Shown piece by piece: positions 17,186 through 26,973 of a stretch of 64,000 nucleotides of DNA. The notes under the pieces were generated by a model that saw only the letters and a program-made list of their open reading frames with translations, did no database searches and was not told where the DNA came from. Positions within the stretch are counted from its first letter, which is position 1, and every line of letters starts with the position of its first letter. A program made the translations under genes and the position numbers. The stretch is from Tateyamaria omphalii (lineage in GTDB: Bacteria; Pseudomonadota; Alphaproteobacteria; Rhodobacterales; Rhodobacteraceae). The DNA is taken from positions 3,100,001 through 3,164,000 of the forward strand of contig NZ_CP019312.1 of the NCBI RefSeq assembly GCF_001969365.1, given 5' to 3'.

Positions 17186-18981
17186 CCAAGAAAATAGGAA
17201 TAGAAGACCTGCGGTCTCGCAAATGGTTCATGAACCCGGACAACCCGGAAATGACCGCACTCTATCTGGAACGCTACCTGAACTACGGGCTGACGCGGGA
17301 CGAGCTGCAATCGGGCAAGCCGATCATCGGCATTGCGCAAACCGGTAGTGACCTGTCGCCCTGCAACCGCCACCACCTTGAACTGACCAAGCGCGTGCGC
17401 GACGGCATCATCGCCGCAGGCGGCACCTGTATCGAAGTGCCCGTGCACCCCATTCAGGAAACGGGTAAGCGACCCACAGCGATGCTGGACCGCAACCTCG
17501 CCTATCTCAGCCTCGTCGAAACACTGTTCGGCTACCCCCTGGACGGTGTCGTACTGAACATCGGCTGTGATAAGACCACCCCGGCGCTTCTGATGGCTGC
17601 CGCCACCGTCAACATCCCGGCCATCGCCCTGTCCGTCGGCCCCATGCTCAACGGCTGGTTCCGCGGTCAGCGCACCGGCTCCGGCTCCATCGTCTGGCAA
17701 GCGCGCGAGATGATGGCCAAGGGCGAGATTGACGGCGAAGGGTTCATGGAACTCGTCGCCTCCTCCGCCCCCTCGGTCGGCTATTGCAACACGATGGGCA
17801 CAGCCACCACGATGAACTCGCTTGCCGAAGCGCTCGGCATGCAACTGCCCGGCTCGGCCGCCATCCCCGCCCCTTACCGCGAGCGCAGCCAGATCAGTTA
17901 CGAAACCGGCAAGCGCATCGTCGACATGGTGTGGGAAGACCTGCGCCCCTCCAACATCATGACGCGAGAGGCGTTCGAGAACACCATCGTCATCAACTCC
18001 GCCATCGGCGGATCGACCAACGCGCCGATCCATTTGAATGGCATCGCCAAGCACCTCGATGTGCCTTTGAACAACGACGATTGGCAGCAGGTCGGCCACC
18101 ACGTGCCCCTGCTCGTGAACCTCCAGCCCGCAGGCGAGTATCTGGGCGAAGATTATCAACACGCGGGCGGCGTCCCTGCCGTCATCGGCGAGTTGATCGC
18201 CGCCGACCTGCTGCCCCACCCCGACGTCATCACCGCCAACGGCAAGACGATGCGCGAAAACTGCGCCCATCTGCGCAGCGAAGACACCAAGGTGATCAAA
18301 CCGGTCAGCGATCCGCTCAAAGCCGAAGCCGGGTTCATCAACCTCAAGGGCAACCTTTTTGACAGCGCGATCATGAAAACCTCTGTGATTTCCGAGGAAT
18401 TCCGCAACCGCTACCTGTCGAACCCCGACGACCCGGAAGCCTTCGAAGGGCGCGCCGTCGTCTTCGACGGCCCCGAAGATTTCCACCATCGCATCGACGA
18501 CGAAGCCGAAGGGATCGACGAACACTGCATCCTCTTCATGCGCGGCGCAGGCCCCAAGGGGTATCCCGGCGGGGCCGAGGTCGTGAACATGCGCGCGCCC
18601 GACTATCTGCTGAAAAAAGGCATTCAGGCCCTTCCGTGCGTCGGTGACGGTCGCCAATCCGGCACCTCCGGCTCACCCTCGATCCTGAACGCCTCCCCCG
18701 AGGCGGCGGATGGCGGTGGCCTCGCCCTTCTCGAAAACGGCGACCGCGTCCGCATCGACCTCAAGAAATGCACCGCCGATATGCTGGTGGACGACGCCAT
18801 CCTCCAGGCCCGCGCCGAAGCGATCATGGCCGCAGGTGGCTACCCCGTCCCCGAAAGCCAAAGCCCGTGGCAGGAGATTTTCCGCGATTACGTGGGCCGC
18901 TTTGACGAGGGGATGACCCTGCGCGGCGCCACCAAGTACCAGGACATCTCGCGCCGGTACATGCCGCGCGACAACCACTAG
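17182..18981 (+). CDS. IlvD/Edd-family sugar-acid dehydratase (L-arabinonate/D-xylonate dehydratase type)
   Basis: A 599-residue [Fe-S] dehydratase predicted to turn an aldonate into a 2-keto-3-deoxy acid. C61 ([10 protein letters not shown]), C129 ([10 protein letters not shown]) and C202 ([10 protein letters not shown]) are the expected cluster ligands. [15 protein letters not shown] holds the conserved catalytic Ser. The GCDKTTPA motif and length place it with pentonate dehydratases rather than with IlvD or Edd proper. Its ATG overlaps the SDR stop (ATGA). The exact substrate is open: arabinonate, xylonate, fuconate and related acids are possible. Confidence 0.85.
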   Translation: MTKKIGIEDLRSRKWFMNPDNPEMTALYLERYLNYGLTRDELQSGKPIIGIAQTGSDLSPCNRHHLELTKRVRDGIIAAGGTCIEVPVHPIQETGKRPTAMLDRNLAYLSLVETLFGYPLDGVVLNIGCDKTTPALLMAAATVNIPAIALSVGPMLNGWFRGQRTGSGSIVWQAREMMAKGEIDGEGFMELVASSAPSVGYCNTMGTATTMNSLAEALGMQLPGSAAIPAPYRERSQISYETGKRIVDMVWEDLRPSNIMTREAFENTIVINSAIGGSTNAPIHLNGIAKHLDVPLNNDDWQQVGHHVPLLVNLQPAGEYLGEDYQHAGGVPAVIGELIAADLLPHPDVITANGKTMRENCAHLRSEDTKVIKPVSDPLKAEAGFINLKGNLFDSAIMKTSVISEEFRNRYLSNPDDPEAFEGRAVVFDGPEDFHHRIDDEAEGIDEHCILFMRGAGPKGYPGGAEVVNMRAPDYLLKKGIQALPCVGDGRQSGTSGSPSILNASPEAADGGGLALLENGDRVRIDLKKCTADMLVDDAILQARAEAIMAAGGYPVPESQSPWQEIFRDYVGRFDEGMTLRGATKYQDISRRYMPRDNH

Positions 18982-18992
18982 AAAGGCCCGAT

Positions 18993-19835
18993 ATGAAACT
19001 CGTAAGATATGGTGACGTAGGTCACGAAAAGCCGGGCCTCATGGACGGCGACACGCTGCGCGACCTGAGCGCCCACATTGACGACATCCATGGCGCCACG
19101 CTGGGTGACGGCACGCTCGACAAGCTGCGCAACATCGACCTCGCCACGCTACCTGCCATTGATGGATCGCCAAGGATCGGCCCCTGCGTCGGCAACGTCG
19201 GCAAGTTTCTCTGCATCGGTCTCAATTACTCCGACCACGCCGCAGAACAGGGGCTTCCGATCCCGGAACATCCCATTCTGTTCTTCAAGGCGAACTCGGC
19301 CATCGTCGGCCCCAATGACGACGTGGTGATGCCGCGCGGCTCCAAACGCACGGACTGGGAGGTCGAGCTGGGCGCGGTGATCGGCAAGACCTGCAAATAC
19401 GTGTCGAAGGACGACGCGCTCGATTATGTGGCGGGCTACTGCATCGTCAACGACGTCTCCGAACGCGAATTTCAACAGAACCTCACCGGCCAATGGACCA
19501 AGGGCAAATCATGCGACACTTTCGGACCTACGGGTCCGTACCTCGTGACGCGGGACGAGCTTGGAGACCCCCAAGCCCTCGACATGACCCTCTCGGTCAA
19601 CGGCAAACGGATGCAGACCGGCAACACGGCCACCATGATCTTCTCCGTGGCCGAGATCATTGAACACCTGTCGCACCTCTTCACCCTGCATCCCGGCGAT
19701 GTGATCAGCACCGGCACGCCGCCCGGCGTGGGCGATGGGATGAATCCGAAAACCTATCTCAAGGTTGGCGACGTGATGGAGCTTGAAATCGCCGGTCTCG
19801 GCACCCAACGGCAAGAGGTGAAGCAAGATGCCTGA
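18993..19835 (+). CDS. Fumarylacetoacetate hydrolase family protein, probable 2,4-diketo-3-deoxy-sugar-acid hydrolase
   Basis: A 280-residue metal-dependent C-C hydrolase. GLNYSDHAAEQG and ILFFKANSAIVGPNDD mark the FAH fold. E123 and E125 (DWEVELGAVIG) and D154 (NDVSEREF) are the likely divalent-metal ligands. ISTGTPPGVGDGM is the closing FAH signature. Behind a keto-deoxy-fuconate-type SDR, it should cleave a 2,4-diketo-3-deoxy acid to pyruvate plus a short hydroxy acid. AAAGG precedes the ATG, 11 bases after the dehydratase stop. Confidence 0.86.
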   Translation: MKLVRYGDVGHEKPGLMDGDTLRDLSAHIDDIHGATLGDGTLDKLRNIDLATLPAIDGSPRIGPCVGNVGKFLCIGLNYSDHAAEQGLPIPEHPILFFKANSAIVGPNDDVVMPRGSKRTDWEVELGAVIGKTCKYVSKDDALDYVAGYCIVNDVSEREFQQNLTGQWTKGKSCDTFGPTGPYLVTRDELGDPQALDMTLSVNGKRMQTGNTATMIFSVAEIIEHLSHLFTLHPGDVISTGTPPGVGDGMNPKTYLKVGDVMELEIAGLGTQRQEVKQDA

Positions 19836-20760
19836 TCTTCTGCAAATCGGTGGCATCACCGACGCCATGCGTGATCGTCTGGCAGAACGCTTCACAATCC
19901 ACCAGGCCACGGGCGACTACCCGGCGGACGCGATCACCCACATCGTCACCAACGGCCACGATGGCGTGCCCGCCGACATCCTCGCCAACTGCCCCAACGC
20001 AAGAATGGCCGCCAGCTACGGCGTCGGCTACGACGCGATCGACACCGACGCCTGCGTGGAACGGGGCATCATCGTCACGCACACCCCCGATGTGCTGAAC
20101 GCCGAAGTGGCCAGCACCGCCATCATGCTCATGCTCACCAGCTTCCGCAATTTCCTGAGCGACGAGGCGCACGCCCGCTCCGGCAATTGGGAAACGCAAG
20201 GCAACGCGCCGCTGTCGCGCAGCGCCGACAATAGGCGCGTCGGCATCCTCGGGCTGGGGCGCATCGGCCAGGCCATCGCAGACAAGCTCGCGCCCTTCAA
20301 CCCCGACATCCACTACCACACCCGCAGCCGCAAAGACGTTCCCTACACCTACCACGACACCCTGGTAGACATGGCACGCGCGGTCGAGGTGATCATCTGC
20401 ATCACCCCCGGCGGCCCCTCGACCCACCATATCGTCAACGCCGATGTGATGGAGGCTTTGGGGCCAGACGGCACGCTCATCAACGTCTCCCGCGGCTCAG
20501 TCATCGACGAGGCGGCGATGGTCGCCGCTCTACAATCGGGCACGCTGGGCTATGCGGCATTGGATGTGTTCGAGGAGGAACCCAAAATCCCGGACGCGCT
20601 CAAATCCATGTCCAACGTCATCCTCCTGCCCCATGTCGGCAGCGCCACGCACGAAACCCGCGCCGCCATGGGTACGCTGGTGGTGGACAACCTGATCAGC
20701 CATCTCGACAACGGCCTCGTCATCTCACCCGTACCTGAAACCAAACACCTCAATGGCTAG
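19828..20760 (+). CDS. D-isomer-specific 2-hydroxyacid dehydrogenase (glyoxylate/hydroxypyruvate reductase-like)
   Basis: A 310-residue NAD(P)-dependent enzyme. The cofactor site is [12 protein letters not shown] (residues 139-150). Catalytic residues are R222 (NVSRGSVID), E251 (DVFEEEP) and H269 ([13 protein letters not shown]). It probably handles the 2-carbon or 3-carbon acid released by the hydrolase, for example glycolate/glyoxylate or lactate/pyruvate. It overlaps the hydrolase by 8 bases, and GAGGTG upstream of the ATG fixes the start. Confidence 0.86.
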   Translation: MPDLLQIGGITDAMRDRLAERFTIHQATGDYPADAITHIVTNGHDGVPADILANCPNARMAASYGVGYDAIDTDACVERGIIVTHTPDVLNAEVASTAIMLMLTSFRNFLSDEAHARSGNWETQGNAPLSRSADNRRVGILGLGRIGQAIADKLAPFNPDIHYHTRSRKDVPYTYHDTLVDMARAVEVIICITPGGPSTHHIVNADVMEALGPDGTLINVSRGSVIDEAAMVAALQSGTLGYAALDVFEEEPKIPDALKSMSNVILLPHVGSATHETRAAMGTLVVDNLISHLDNGLVISPVPETKHLNG

Positions 20761-21841
20761 GATCACAGATGTCACCGCCCGCCTCTTCACCGTGCCGCTC
20801 GATGAAATCCTCGTCGATGCCAAGCACGGCGATCACAGCCACTTCCACCTGATCACGGCGACGGTCACGCTGGACGATGGGCGCACCGGCACCGGGTACA
20901 CCTACAACGGCGGGCGCGGCGGGCACGCCACAGCGGCGATGATCACCCACGACCTCGCGCCGTTCCTTGTGGAGCAAGACGCCGAGAACGTGGAACAGCT
21001 CACCCACGCCATGGACGAACACCTGCACTATGTGGGCCGCGGCGGCATCCTGTCCTTCGCCATCTCTGCCGTCGATATCGCCCTTTGGGATGCACGGCTG
21101 AAAGGCACCGGCCAGTCACTCGTTCAAGCGGCGGGCGGCGCCTCGGACAGATGCAAGGCCTACGCAGGTGGCATCGACCTCGGCTTCGACCTGCCGAAAC
21201 TTCTCGACAGCATCCGCACCTATCTGGCGCGCGGCCACAACGCGGTCAAAATAAAGATCGGCCAACCGACCCAAGCCGAGGATCTGGACCGGATCAAGGC
21301 GGTGCGCGACTTCATCGGCCCCGACATCACCTTCATGGTCGACGCCAACTATTCCATGACCACCGATCAGGCGATCAGCATGGCCAAGGCGATGAAACAA
21401 TTCGACATCGAATGGTTCGAAGAGCCCATCGAACCCGACCATTTCGAAGACTTCGCCAAAATCCGCGATGCCAGCGGGATCAAGGTCGCCCAGGGCGAAA
21501 ACCTTCACACCCTGCACGAGTTTCGCCGCGCCCTGCCCCATGTTGATTTCATCCAGCCCGATGCCTCGAACTGCCTCGGCATCACCGGCTGGCTCGAAGT
21601 GGCCAAGATGGCAAAGGACGCCAATGTCCCCGTCTGCAGCCACGGCATGCAGGAGTTGCACGTCTCGCTCGTCTCCAGCCAACCCCATGGCGGCTGGCTC
21701 GAAGTGCACAGCTTCCCCATTGACCGCTACACGACCCGGCCTCTGGTGACCGAGGATCACCTCGCCGTGGCACCCGATGTACCGGGCATCGGCGTGGAAT
21801 TCGATTGGTCGAAACTCACGCCACACGAAATCACCTTGTAA
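20753..21841 (+). CDS. Mandelate racemase / muconate lactonizing enzyme family protein (enolase superfamily)
   Basis: A 362-residue TIM-barrel enzyme. The mandelate-racemase-type residues are all visible: K166 and K168 (KIKIG), metal ligands D197 (VDANYS), E223 (FEEP) and E249 (QGEN), and general base H297 (SHGMQELH). This set supports acid-sugar dehydratase or racemase/cycloisomerase activity, possibly on an aldarate or aldonate. Having both this and an IlvD-type dehydratase in one operon suggests two related substrates. It overlaps the previous gene by 8 bases. Confidence 0.84.
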   Translation: MARITDVTARLFTVPLDEILVDAKHGDHSHFHLITATVTLDDGRTGTGYTYNGGRGGHATAAMITHDLAPFLVEQDAENVEQLTHAMDEHLHYVGRGGILSFAISAVDIALWDARLKGTGQSLVQAAGGASDRCKAYAGGIDLGFDLPKLLDSIRTYLARGHNAVKIKIGQPTQAEDLDRIKAVRDFIGPDITFMVDANYSMTTDQAISMAKAMKQFDIEWFEEPIEPDHFEDFAKIRDASGIKVAQGENLHTLHEFRRALPHVDFIQPDASNCLGITGWLEVAKMAKDANVPVCSHGMQELHVSLVSSQPHGGWLEVHSFPIDRYTTRPLVTEDHLAVAPDVPGIGVEFDWSKLTPHEITL

Positions 21842-21843
21842 AC

Positions 21844-21878
21844 GAAAACGGGCGGCACTATCGGCACCGCCCGTTTTC
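21844..21878. terminator. Bidirectional rho-independent terminator
   Basis: A perfect 12-base stem (GAAAACGGGCGG with CCGCCCGTTTTC) encloses an 11-base loop. The stem ends are A/T tracts, so it can terminate the rightward five-gene operon ending at 21841 and the leftward ctpA operon ending at 21896. Confidence 0.85.
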
Positions 21879-21895
21879 CATTTATCGCGCGTGGA

Positions 21896-23239
21896 TCACT
21901 CCGTTGGGCCCAACGCGTTCAGCCCTTTCAGGATGTCGATGGCATAGGCCAATTGATAATCCTCTTCCCGCAAATCCGCTGCCGCCTGTGCCTTGGCACG
22001 GTCCGCCTCGATCTGCTTGATCTGATCCTCGCTCAGCGAATCGTTGTCCAGGCTCCCGCGCAATTCGCCTTCGGTCCTGGGACCAACTGCGCTCGCGGGC
22101 GCATCCTCTTCCTCATCCTCGGCAGGGCGACGGCGCGGCTGTTCCACCACGATGTCAGGGCTCACACCCAGCGCCTGAATAGACCGGCCAGAGGGCGTGT
22201 AATACCGCGCCGTGGTCAAGCGCATGGCCCCATCCCCGCGAAGCGGCATGACCGTCTGGACCGACCCCTTGCCAAAGCTCTTGGTGCCCACAACGATGGC
22301 GCGGCGGTGGTCCTGCAAGGCCCCCGCCACGATCTCGGACGCGGATGCGGACCCGCCATTGATCAGCACCACAATGGGCTTGCCCTGCGCCAGATCACCC
22401 GGCGTCGCGTTGAACCGATCACCATCTGCGGGGTCGCGGCCACGGGTCGAAACGATCTCACCCTCTTCCAGAAACGCATCCGACACGCGGATGGCCTGGG
22501 TCAGCAACCCACCGGGATTGTTACGTAAATCCAGGACAAAGCCGTTCACGGCATCCATGCCGCCCAGCGTCTCAACCTCTTCTTCCAGCTTGGACACAAG
22601 GTTCGGCGTGGTCTTGTCGTTAAAGGTGGTCACGCGCAGCACAACCGTCTCGCCCTGGCTCCGGCTGCGCACGGCCTGCAGCTCGATCGTGTCGCGAATG
22701 ATGGATACATCAAAGGGCTCCGTCTCGCCCTCGCGCACCACGGTAACGATGATCTCGGACCCGACCGGCCCGCGCATCTTGTCGACCGCTTCGTCCAGCG
22801 TCAGGCCCAGCATCGACTCGCCGTCCACATGCGTGATGAAGTCTCCGGCTTCGATCCCGGCCTCGGCGGCGGGGGTGCTGTCGATGGGCGACACCACCTT
22901 GATGAACCCCTCTTCCTGGGTCACTTCAATGCCCAGACCGCCAAACTCGCCACGGGTCTGCACCTGCATCTGCGCCGCATCATCGGGCGACAAATAGCTC
23001 GAATGCGGGTCGAGCGAGGTCAGCATCCCGTCAATCGCCGCCTCGATCAGTTCGCCCGGCTCAACCTGTTCGACATATTGCCCGCGGATCCGCTCAAAGA
23101 TGTCACCGAACAGGTCAAGCTGCTCATACACACTTGAATTTGCGGCTTTTTCCTGCGCCAGCAGCGGCCCCGCAACCTGCGTCGTGGCAATCACACCTGC
23201 CACCGTTCCGCCCAATGCGGCCATTACGAATTTCTTCAT
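21896..23239 (-). CDS. ctpA: Carboxy-terminal processing protease, S41 family
   Basis: A 447-residue periplasmic serine protease that trims C termini of envelope proteins. An N-terminal signal/anchor helix is followed by the PDZ domain (GGLGIEVTQEEGFIKVVSPI onwards, about residues 95-180). The peptidase has the S41 Ser-Lys dyad at S299 (NGGSASASEI) and K324 (GTKSFGKGSVQ). The C-terminal tail is acidic and charged, possibly regulatory. Downstream of an EnvC-like gene and gpmI, an arrangement common in Rhodobacterales. Confidence 0.93.
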   Translation of the reverse strand: MKKFVMAALGGTVAGVIATTQVAGPLLAQEKAANSSVYEQLDLFGDIFERIRGQYVEQVEPGELIEAAIDGMLTSLDPHSSYLSPDDAAQMQVQTRGEFGGLGIEVTQEEGFIKVVSPIDSTPAAEAGIEAGDFITHVDGESMLGLTLDEAVDKMRGPVGSEIIVTVVREGETEPFDVSIIRDTIELQAVRSRSQGETVVLRVTTFNDKTTPNLVSKLEEEVETLGGMDAVNGFVLDLRNNPGGLLTQAIRVSDAFLEEGEIVSTRGRDPADGDRFNATPGDLAQGKPIVVLINGGSASASEIVAGALQDHRRAIVVGTKSFGKGSVQTVMPLRGDGAMRLTTARYYTPSGRSIQALGVSPDIVVEQPRRRPAEDEEEDAPASAVGPRTEGELRGSLDNDSLSEDQIKQIEADRAKAQAAADLREEDYQLAYAIDILKGLNALGPTE

Positions 23240-23245
23240 TACAGC

Positions 23246-24370
23246 TTATCCATCCTGTTCGGTGCTGAACCATTCAAGCGGGTCCATTGGCACATTATTC
23301 TCTCTTACCTCTATATAGAGCGTTTCCGAACGCTCAGCGCCACCCCCTTCACCACCTGTTGAAGGGCCATTTGATGCAGGCAAGCCGCCCATCAAGCCCA
23401 GGGGGGTGCTGGCGGCAATGATCTGGCCGGTCTTGCCATAGCTCACGGCCATCCCCGCCAGAACGATCAAGGTGCCGGGGCGCGGTTCAAGGATCGTCAC
23501 TGTGCCAAAGTCCAGAAGCGGCCCGACATAGCGCAGGGTGGCCGCGGTGGGCGCACTGACAAGAGTGCCGGGACGAGTGGCCAGCAGGATACCGGGACGG
23601 GCAATCCCGGCAGCATCCGGCTCTCCGGCGCGACGCAAGATCACACCCCGCGCGGGCATCGGAAATTCGCCGATCAGGTCATCAACTTCCGGCGGCGTCC
23701 AGCCGACATCGCCCTCGACAATGCTGGCCAGCCCGCTTGAAAACGCATCCAGCGTCTCGGCCGAGGCAATCAGGATCGCGGTGCGCACCGGATCTTCGCT
23801 AAAGCGTTGCGGCAGGTCCGTGCGCTCCGCCATCGCCTGGTTCAGCGCCGACCGGGCGGTCTGCACTTCGGTCAGACCGGTCTGCAATTGCGCCGCCGCC
23901 TGCTCTTGCAGCAGGCGCAGGCTTTCCACATCGCTCAGATCCTTCCGCAACTGCGCCGCCCTCTGGTTCAGCGCCGGAGTCAACTCCGCCAGCAACATCC
24001 CCGCACGCGCCGTCCCGTTCGGGCCGTCCGGGTGCAGGAACGCCGTGGGTGCCTCATCCGGCGTAAGCGTCTGTAAAACAGCGACAAGCTGCGCGATCTC
24101 TGCATCGCGGGCCTGCAACTGCGCGCGCAACTGCGCCTCCCGAATGGCAGCGCGGCGCAGGCCCGCGCGCATCGCCGAGAGGCCCGCCTCATAGGCGTGA
24201 ACCGTATCTGTCAGGGCGCGCACGCGGTTGCGCGCGCTCTCGGCCTCCGCCAACCGGACAGAGGCCGCCTCAAGCTGTGCCCCCGCCTCGCGCGCCAGCG
24301 CACCGGCATCCTCTTGCGCCCAAAGGGGCAAGGCGCAAACGCAAAGGAAGAAAGCGGCCAGCGTCCTCAT
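23246..24370 (-). CDS. EnvC-like murein hydrolase activator with degenerate LytM domain
   Basis: A 374-residue secreted protein. Residues 1-18 form a signal peptide. A long coiled coil (about residues 25-185) is rich in Ala, Glu, Arg and Gln, and the C-terminal LytM/M23 domain includes PGILLATRPGTLVSAPTAAT and GMAVSYGKTGQII. The metal-binding His residues expected of active M23 peptidases are missing. This matches EnvC, which activates division amidases rather than cutting peptidoglycan. It lies between gpmI (ATGA overlap) and ctpA (6-base gap). Confidence 0.82.
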   Translation of the reverse strand: MRTLAAFFLCVCALPLWAQEDAGALAREAGAQLEAASVRLAEAESARNRVRALTDTVHAYEAGLSAMRAGLRRAAIREAQLRAQLQARDAEIAQLVAVLQTLTPDEAPTAFLHPDGPNGTARAGMLLAELTPALNQRAAQLRKDLSDVESLRLLQEQAAAQLQTGLTEVQTARSALNQAMAERTDLPQRFSEDPVRTAILIASAETLDAFSSGLASIVEGDVGWTPPEVDDLIGEFPMPARGVILRRAGEPDAAGIARPGILLATRPGTLVSAPTAATLRYVGPLLDFGTVTILEPRPGTLIVLAGMAVSYGKTGQIIAASTPLGLMGGLPASNGPSTGGEGGGAERSETLYIEVRENNVPMDPLEWFSTEQDG

Positions 24371-25878
24371 GCGATCAGACTGTCGCCCGTCATCTCGACC
24401 GGCTTTTCCAGCCCCATCAGTTGCAAGAGCGTCGGCGCCAGATCAGCAAGACGACCGTCCCTTATACCGCCCTCCGCCCCGATCAGCGCAACTGGGACAA
24501 GGTTGGTGGTATGCGCAGTATGCGGCGCGCCGGTGTCGGGGTCGACCATCACTTCGCAATTGCCGTGATCCGCCGTCAGGATCATCGCGCCGCCCGCCGC
24601 CTCAAGCACCGGCAACACACGCCCCAACCCTGTATCCACCGCCTCACAGGCGGCAATGGCGGCCTCAAGATCGCCAGTATGGCCCACCATATCAGGGTTG
24701 GCATAATTCACGACGATCAGGTCATAGCCCTCTTTGATGGCCTCGATAAACCTGTCCGTCACCTCGACCGACGACATCTCCGGTTGCAGATCATAGGTCG
24801 CAACGGAGGGCGACTTGGGCATCGCCCGATCCTCGCCCACCTCGGGCTGCTCCTCTCCCCCATTCAGGAAAAAGGTCACATGCGGGTACTTCTCCGTCTC
24901 TGCCAGGCGGAACTGGCGCAACCCCGCCTTGGCCACCCATGCCCCCAGCGTGTTCACAATCTCCGGCTTGGGATAAACGGTGGTCATATAGGCCGCGTGA
25001 TCCTCGGAATAATCCGCCATCCCCATCAGCCCCGCCCAGTCCGGGCGGCCGTCAGGGGCGAAGGCGTCAAAGCCCGGGTCGCCCAGCGCCGCGAGGATCT
25101 CACGCGCGCGGTCAGCACGGAAATTCAGGCAGAACAGGCCGTCACCATCTTTCGCACCTTTGTAGCCATCCATGACGGCGGCGGGGATGAACTCGTCGGT
25201 CTTGTCATCGTCGTAAGCAGACTCGATGGCCGCCTGCGCCGTCTCGACGATCCGGCCATCCGCGCGGACCATGGCGGAAAAGGCACTTTCGACCCGGTCC
25301 CAGCGATTGTCCCGGTCCATCGCAAAATACCGACCCGTCACGGTGACCACCCGCGCGCCCGCAGGCAGCGCATCGTTCAACTGGTCCAGATAGGTCAACG
25401 CTGATTTCGGAGCCACATCGCGCCCGTCCGTAATGGCGTGAATGACGACAGGCAGGCCTGCATCGGTACAGGCCTTGGCCGCGGCAATCATGTGGTTGAT
25501 ATGCCCATGCACCCCGCCATCCGACAGCACGCCCATCAGATGGGCCCGCCCCTCGGCTTCCTTGATGGCATTGATCCAGTCGGTCAGGCGCGGATTGCGA
25601 AAGAAACTGCCGTCCTCGATGGCCAGATCAATCTGGCCCAGATCCATCGCAACGACGCGGCCCGCACCAATGTTGGTATGCCCGACCTCCGAATTGCCCA
25701 TCTGCCCGCGCGGCAGGCCAACGTCAGGACCATGGGTGATCAGGGTCGCGTGGCTGCACGTCTCCATAATCCGGTCGATGGTCGGCGTGCGGGCCAGTTT
25801 GGGCGCATTCCCGGCCTCATCTGCACGCAGTCCCCAGCCATCCATGATGCACAGAACAACGGGTTTGGGTGGTGCCAT
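24367..25878 (-). CDS. gpmI: 2,3-bisphosphoglycerate-independent phosphoglycerate mutase
   Basis: A 503-residue dinuclear Mn enzyme of glycolysis and gluconeogenesis that interconverts 3- and 2-phosphoglycerate. CIMDGWGLR begins the phosphatase domain; S63 in GQMGNSEVGH is the phosphorylated Ser. ITADHGNCE supplies C-terminal metal ligands. Full length for the family. GGAAGGA precedes the ATG at 25878; the in-frame extension to 25959 crosses the promoter region of the divergent gene. Confidence 0.95.
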   Translation of the reverse strand: MAPPKPVVLCIMDGWGLRADEAGNAPKLARTPTIDRIMETCSHATLITHGPDVGLPRGQMGNSEVGHTNIGAGRVVAMDLGQIDLAIEDGSFFRNPRLTDWINAIKEAEGRAHLMGVLSDGGVHGHINHMIAAAKACTDAGLPVVIHAITDGRDVAPKSALTYLDQLNDALPAGARVVTVTGRYFAMDRDNRWDRVESAFSAMVRADGRIVETAQAAIESAYDDDKTDEFIPAAVMDGYKGAKDGDGLFCLNFRADRAREILAALGDPGFDAFAPDGRPDWAGLMGMADYSEDHAAYMTTVYPKPEIVNTLGAWVAKAGLRQFRLAETEKYPHVTFFLNGGEEQPEVGEDRAMPKSPSVATYDLQPEMSSVEVTDRFIEAIKEGYDLIVVNYANPDMVGHTGDLEAAIAACEAVDTGLGRVLPVLEAAGGAMILTADHGNCEVMVDPDTGAPHTAHTTNLVPVALIGAEGGIRDGRLADLAPTLLQLMGLEKPVEMTGDSLIA

Positions 25879-25994
25879 CTGACGGGTCCTTCCAATGTGA
25901 TGCCCGCGTTCTACCGCGCGGCCCCACGCTTGGAAAGAACACTTGCCAGCCGGACGCAACCCAGTACGCTTCCTGCCGGACGAAGGGGGAGAAG

Positions 25995-26486
25995 ATGAGC
26001 AAACACATGCTGGTGCACCTGAACGTGGTGCGCCCCCTTGGTGCGTTCAGTGCCAGCCACCCCAACGCGCAATTCTTCTTTGGCGAGCTGCCCAAGGTCT
26101 TTGCGCGGGCCAAGGCTGATGACGGCATGTTCTGGCACAACCACGGCGCCCGGATGCCCGACGGCAGCTACGGCGACATGAACGACCTGCTCAGCCTGCA
26201 AACCGACCGGACAGAGGACAATTTCCACATCCTCACCATGGCCGGGTGGCGCGATGCGAAGGCCATGCACAGCTTTGCCTACCGCGATGCGCTGCACCGG
26301 GACGGCATGAAGACCTTGCGCGATTGGGTGGACCGGTCCGAAGGGGCGACGATGGTGCTGTGGTGGGCGATCAAAGGCACGCGCGTGGCACTGGAAGACG
26401 GCTGGAACAAGCTGCAAAACCTGCGATCAAACGGCCCCAGCGCAGAGGGTTTCACCCTGCAAAGCCGCTTTCCACCACCCGACTGA
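25995..26486 (+). CDS. DUF3291 domain-containing protein
   Basis: A 163-residue soluble protein. MLVHLNVVRPLG at the start, MAGWRDAKAMHSFAYRDALHRDG and MVLWWAIKGTRVALEDGWNKL in the middle, and GPSAEGFTLQSRFPPP at the end fit the DUF3291 ferredoxin-like (ABM-related) family. Biochemical role unknown. GGGGGAGAAG gives a good ribosome-binding site. It is divergent from gpmI and ends 22 bases before the convergent gene. Confidence 0.78.
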   Translation: MSKHMLVHLNVVRPLGAFSASHPNAQFFFGELPKVFARAKADDGMFWHNHGARMPDGSYGDMNDLLSLQTDRTEDNFHILTMAGWRDAKAMHSFAYRDALHRDGMKTLRDWVDRSEGATMVLWWAIKGTRVALEDGWNKLQNLRSNGPSAEGFTLQSRFPPPD

Positions 26487-26507
26487 CCAGCCAGAAACTT
26501 GCACCGC

Positions 26508-26963
26508 TCAGCCGATCCGCTCTGGCAGCCCCTTGCCATTGTTCCACCACCGATGCGGGTTGTCGCGATTGGGATCGTAAGCCGCCCGGCTCGCCCAATC
26601 CTCGCGCAGAAAGATCACCGGCTCCTCATAGTGATGGACCTCCAGCACGGCATCCATCACCTTTTCCAGCACTGCCAGATCCCGCTCGATGGAAATCTTC
26701 AATTCCACCATGGGATAGGTCTCCGTCCCGCCCGGCGCAAACCCCGCCACATGGGTGGTGGTGGTCGATCCGGCCTTGGGCTGCGCCGTCTCCGCCCCCA
26801 CCGCAGAAATGCTCGCATTGCGCTGATAGCGGCCATAGCTCAGCGGATGCACGGCCATCACCGCATCCAGAATGCGGTCCGTGTCTTCGGGCAATGTCTG
26901 GATTTCCAGCGTCCAAACCGGGACAAACGTGCCCGATGCGGCCTTGTAAGTGTCGAGTGTCAT
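26508..26963 (-). CDS. Conserved hypothetical protein with an HHYEEP motif
   Basis: A 151-residue soluble protein I cannot assign. VHHYEEPVIFLRED near residue 110 resembles the HPYEEP loop of CutA/NIF3-like ferredoxin-fold proteins. The N-terminal FVPVWTLEIQTLPED and the ETYPMVELKISIERDLAVLE strand-helix segments suggest a compact alpha/beta fold. It lies 10 bases behind dnaE2 on the same strand and is probably co-transcribed with it, so a role linked to SOS or stress is possible but unproven. Confidence 0.7.
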   Translation of the reverse strand: MTLDTYKAASGTFVPVWTLEIQTLPEDTDRILDAVMAVHPLSYGRYQRNASISAVGAETAQPKAGSTTTTHVAGFAPGGTETYPMVELKISIERDLAVLEKVMDAVLEVHHYEEPVIFLREDWASRAAYDPNRDNPHRWWNNGKGLPERIG

Positions 26964-26973
26964 GCGTTTCCTC

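Noticed and set aside
17110..18657. A 515-codon frame on the minus strand opposite the IlvD-type dehydratase
   Set aside because: It is an antisense shadow: Asp/Gly/Val-rich, no domain, and the plus-strand dehydratase has all cluster ligands.
24367..25878. Apparent loss of the catalytic Ser in gpmI (ITHGPDVGLP instead of SG)
   Set aside because: The phosphorylated Ser is the one in GNSEVGH, which is present (S63).
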